Below, in pieces: positions 6,783-7,449 of a stretch of 7,449 nucleotides of DNA (positions are counted from its first letter, which is position 1; each line of letters opens with the position of its first letter). Under the pieces are notes generated by a model, which did no database searches, was not told where the DNA came from, and worked only from the letters and a program-made list of their open reading frames with translations. The translations under genes were made by a program, and so were the position numbers. The stretch comes from CBDTTM01 sp965363355 (lineage in GTDB: Bacteria; Bacillota; Negativicutes; Selenomonadales; Selenomonadaceae): the NCBI GenBank assembly GCA_965363355.1, contig CBDTTM010000125.1:1-7449 (forward strand). The letters run 5' to 3'.

Positions 6783-7097
6783 TCACTTTACGTCCGTTTT
6801 AACTGCATTGTCCTCTTTATTGACAACTGGAACTGCTTTTACTTCTGTTATCACTGCGCTGTCCACTTTTACAGGTGCAGCCACAGCCTTCATCTGCGGA
6901 TTCACCGCAGCATTTTCTTCTTTGTTGACTGGCAAAACTTCAGTCGCTGCCGGTTTCACTTCATCTTCTGAAGCTGCTTTGAATTCACGCAGACTCTTTC
7001 CTACAGCCTTGCCTACTTCTGGCAGCTTTCCCGGTCCAAATACAACAAGACCAATCACTAAAATCAAGGCTACTTCCGGTACGCCTAATCCAAACAT
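6783..7097 (-). CDS. tatA: Twin-arginine translocase subunit TatA
   Basis: A small membrane protein of 104 residues that oligomerises to make the Tat passage. It shows one N-terminal membrane helix (about 6-20, PEVALILVIGLVVF), the conserved hinge FGPGKLPEVGKAVGKSLREFK at 20-40 beginning with Phe-Gly, and an amphipathic helix. A polar, Ala/Val/Lys/Glu-rich tail occupies residues 41-104. The Gly and Leu pattern and the lack of a TatB gene nearby suggest a minimal TatA/TatC system of the Gram-positive kind. The tail contains a near repeat: TEVLPVNKEENAAV at 52-65 and TEVKAVPVVNKEDNAV at 84-99. The ATG at 7097 has AGGAGGAA (7104-7111) with a 6-nt spacer. It is the first gene of the tatA-tatC-ubiD-ubiA unit, about 33 nt downstream of the predicted transcription start. 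Confidence 0.94.
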   Translation of the reverse strand: MFGLGVPEVALILVIGLVVFGPGKLPEVGKAVGKSLREFKAASEDEVKPAATEVLPVNKEENAAVNPQMKAVAAPVKVDSAVITEVKAVPVVNKEDNAVKTDVK

Positions 7098-7136
7098 CTT
7101 TCATTCCTCCTAATTGACACTCCACTCTAATTTTAT

Positions 7137-7165
7137 ATTATACAATCCTTAAAAATAAAACACAA
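7137..7165 (-). promoter_or_regulatory. Sigma-A-type promoter of the tatA-tatC-ubiD-ubiA unit
   Basis: Minus strand TTGTGT (7160-7165), a 17-nt spacer, and a perfect TATAAT (7137-7142). The surrounding DNA is AT-rich. Transcription would start near 7130, leaving a leader of about 33 nt that ends in the strong tatA ribosome binding site. It lies just downstream of the hairpin that closes the preceding gene, as expected for an independent unit. Confidence 0.75.
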
Positions 7166-7184
7166 CGCCCTATAAATTCATCTT

Positions 7185-7225
7185 ATAAAAAAATCGCCTT
7201 TGTATAAACAAAGACGATTTTTTAT
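7185..7225 (-). terminator. Intrinsic terminator after the upstream membrane-protein gene
   Basis: AAATCGCCTTTG (7191-7202) and CAAAGACGATTT (7209-7220) form a 12-bp stem around a 6-base loop, flanked by A-runs and T-runs. Read on the minus strand the single non-Watson-Crick position becomes a U-G wobble, while on the plus strand it is an A-C mismatch. The minus-strand T-run is also longer (seven against six). It therefore fits termination of the minus-strand gene ending at 7281. Confidence 0.85.
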
Positions 7226-7280
7226 CACAAACAATTCTTCAAATTAAAAACAAAGCAAAGCTGCAAAATCTTTTGTGTTC

Positions 7281-7449
7281 CTACTCATTTTTCGCTTTGA
7301 TTACGCTATAAGCAAGCGAAGCTATGATGGCAATAAAGCCAAGGAGTCCTAAAAGGTCTGCTGTCGGACCGAAATCTTTACCGACAAGCGAAAGCGGTGC
7401 GTCACTGCCACCAGAAGTAACGGAGAAAACAATGATAATGGCAATGATG
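7281..7449 (-). CDS. C-terminal part of an unidentified membrane protein
   Basis: Only the last 55 codons are in the window, ending in TAG at 7281. I do not recognise the family. The fragment has a very hydrophobic stretch at its beginning (IIAIIIVFSV), a polar loop containing SGGSDAPLSLVGKDFGPT, then a second membrane helix (about residues 31-50, DLLGLLGFIAIIASLAYSVI) and a short basic/polar tail KAKNE. This two-helix ending would suit a polytopic transporter or a small two-helix membrane protein. It ends about 56 nt before a hairpin terminator and belongs to a separate transcription unit from tatA. No function is proposed. Confidence 0.7.
   Translation of the reverse strand, partial: IIAIIIVFSVTSGGSDAPLSLVGKDFGPTADLLGLLGFIAIIASLAYSVIKAKNE

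Noticed and set aside
1..7449. Acetogenic Wood-Ljungdahl cluster
   Set aside because: fhs, folD and a metF-like gene alone are common in non-acetogens. No CODH/ACS, formate dehydrogenase, methyltransferase or MetV gene is visible.
1..7449. Mobile element, CRISPR array, phage or defence genes
   Set aside because: No repeats arrays, transposase, integrase or defence-type proteins were seen; every gene but the right-edge fragment is a recognisable housekeeping or respiratory gene.

Overview
The window reads as ordinary chromosomal DNA of an anaerobic Gram-positive-lineage bacterium. All supportable genes lie on the minus strand. Strong AGGAGG-type ribosome binding sites, TTG starts, a formate-tetrahydrofolate ligase (Fhs), a compact MetF-like protein, TatA/TatC without TatB, and UbiA/UbiD-type menaquinone genes together suggest Firmicutes, most likely the Negativicutes (Selenomonas/Megasphaera/Sporomusa relatives). 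That placement is inferred from gene content and style, not from a search.

Layout in transcription order (high to low coordinates): (1) 7449-7281, the C-terminal end of an unidentified membrane protein, followed by a hairpin terminator at about 7185-7225. (2) A good sigma-A-type promoter (7137-7165) drives a tight cluster tatA - tatC - ubiD - ubiA (7097-3697). Gaps are 10 and 15 nt, and ubiD and ubiA overlap by 8 nt. (3) A GC-rich hairpin with a T-run (3627-3677) separates this from folD (3606), with the folD ribosome binding site only a few bases after the T-run. (4) The one-carbon group folD - fhs - metF-like follows (3606-242). (5) After an 85-nt gap containing a promoter-like element wrapped around a palindrome, the N-terminus of an NfnA/SudB-type flavin oxidoreductase subunit runs off the left edge (156-1).

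Functionally there are two modules. The first pairs Tat export of folded, cofactor-bearing proteins with two steps of menaquinone synthesis (prenylation by the UbiA-type enzyme, decarboxylation by the UbiD-type enzyme; probably the futalosine route). This fits an anaerobe with exported quinone-linked redox enzymes. The second is the tetrahydrofolate one-carbon branch. Fhs makes 10-formyl-THF from formate, FolD interconverts formyl-, methenyl- and methylene-THF, and the MetF-like protein would reduce methylene-THF to methyl-THF. The adjacent NfnA-like subunit could be related to supply of reducing power. No carbon monoxide dehydrogenase/acetyl-CoA synthase, MetV or UbiX gene is present here, so neither acetogenesis nor a complete quinone pathway can be claimed from this window.

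No mobile element, CRISPR array, tRNA or rRNA was seen, and I found no clear evidence of a new system. The points most worth a second look are the divergent short MetF-like protein, the hairpin just ahead of folD, and the palindrome sitting inside a promoter-like element ahead of the NfnA-like gene.
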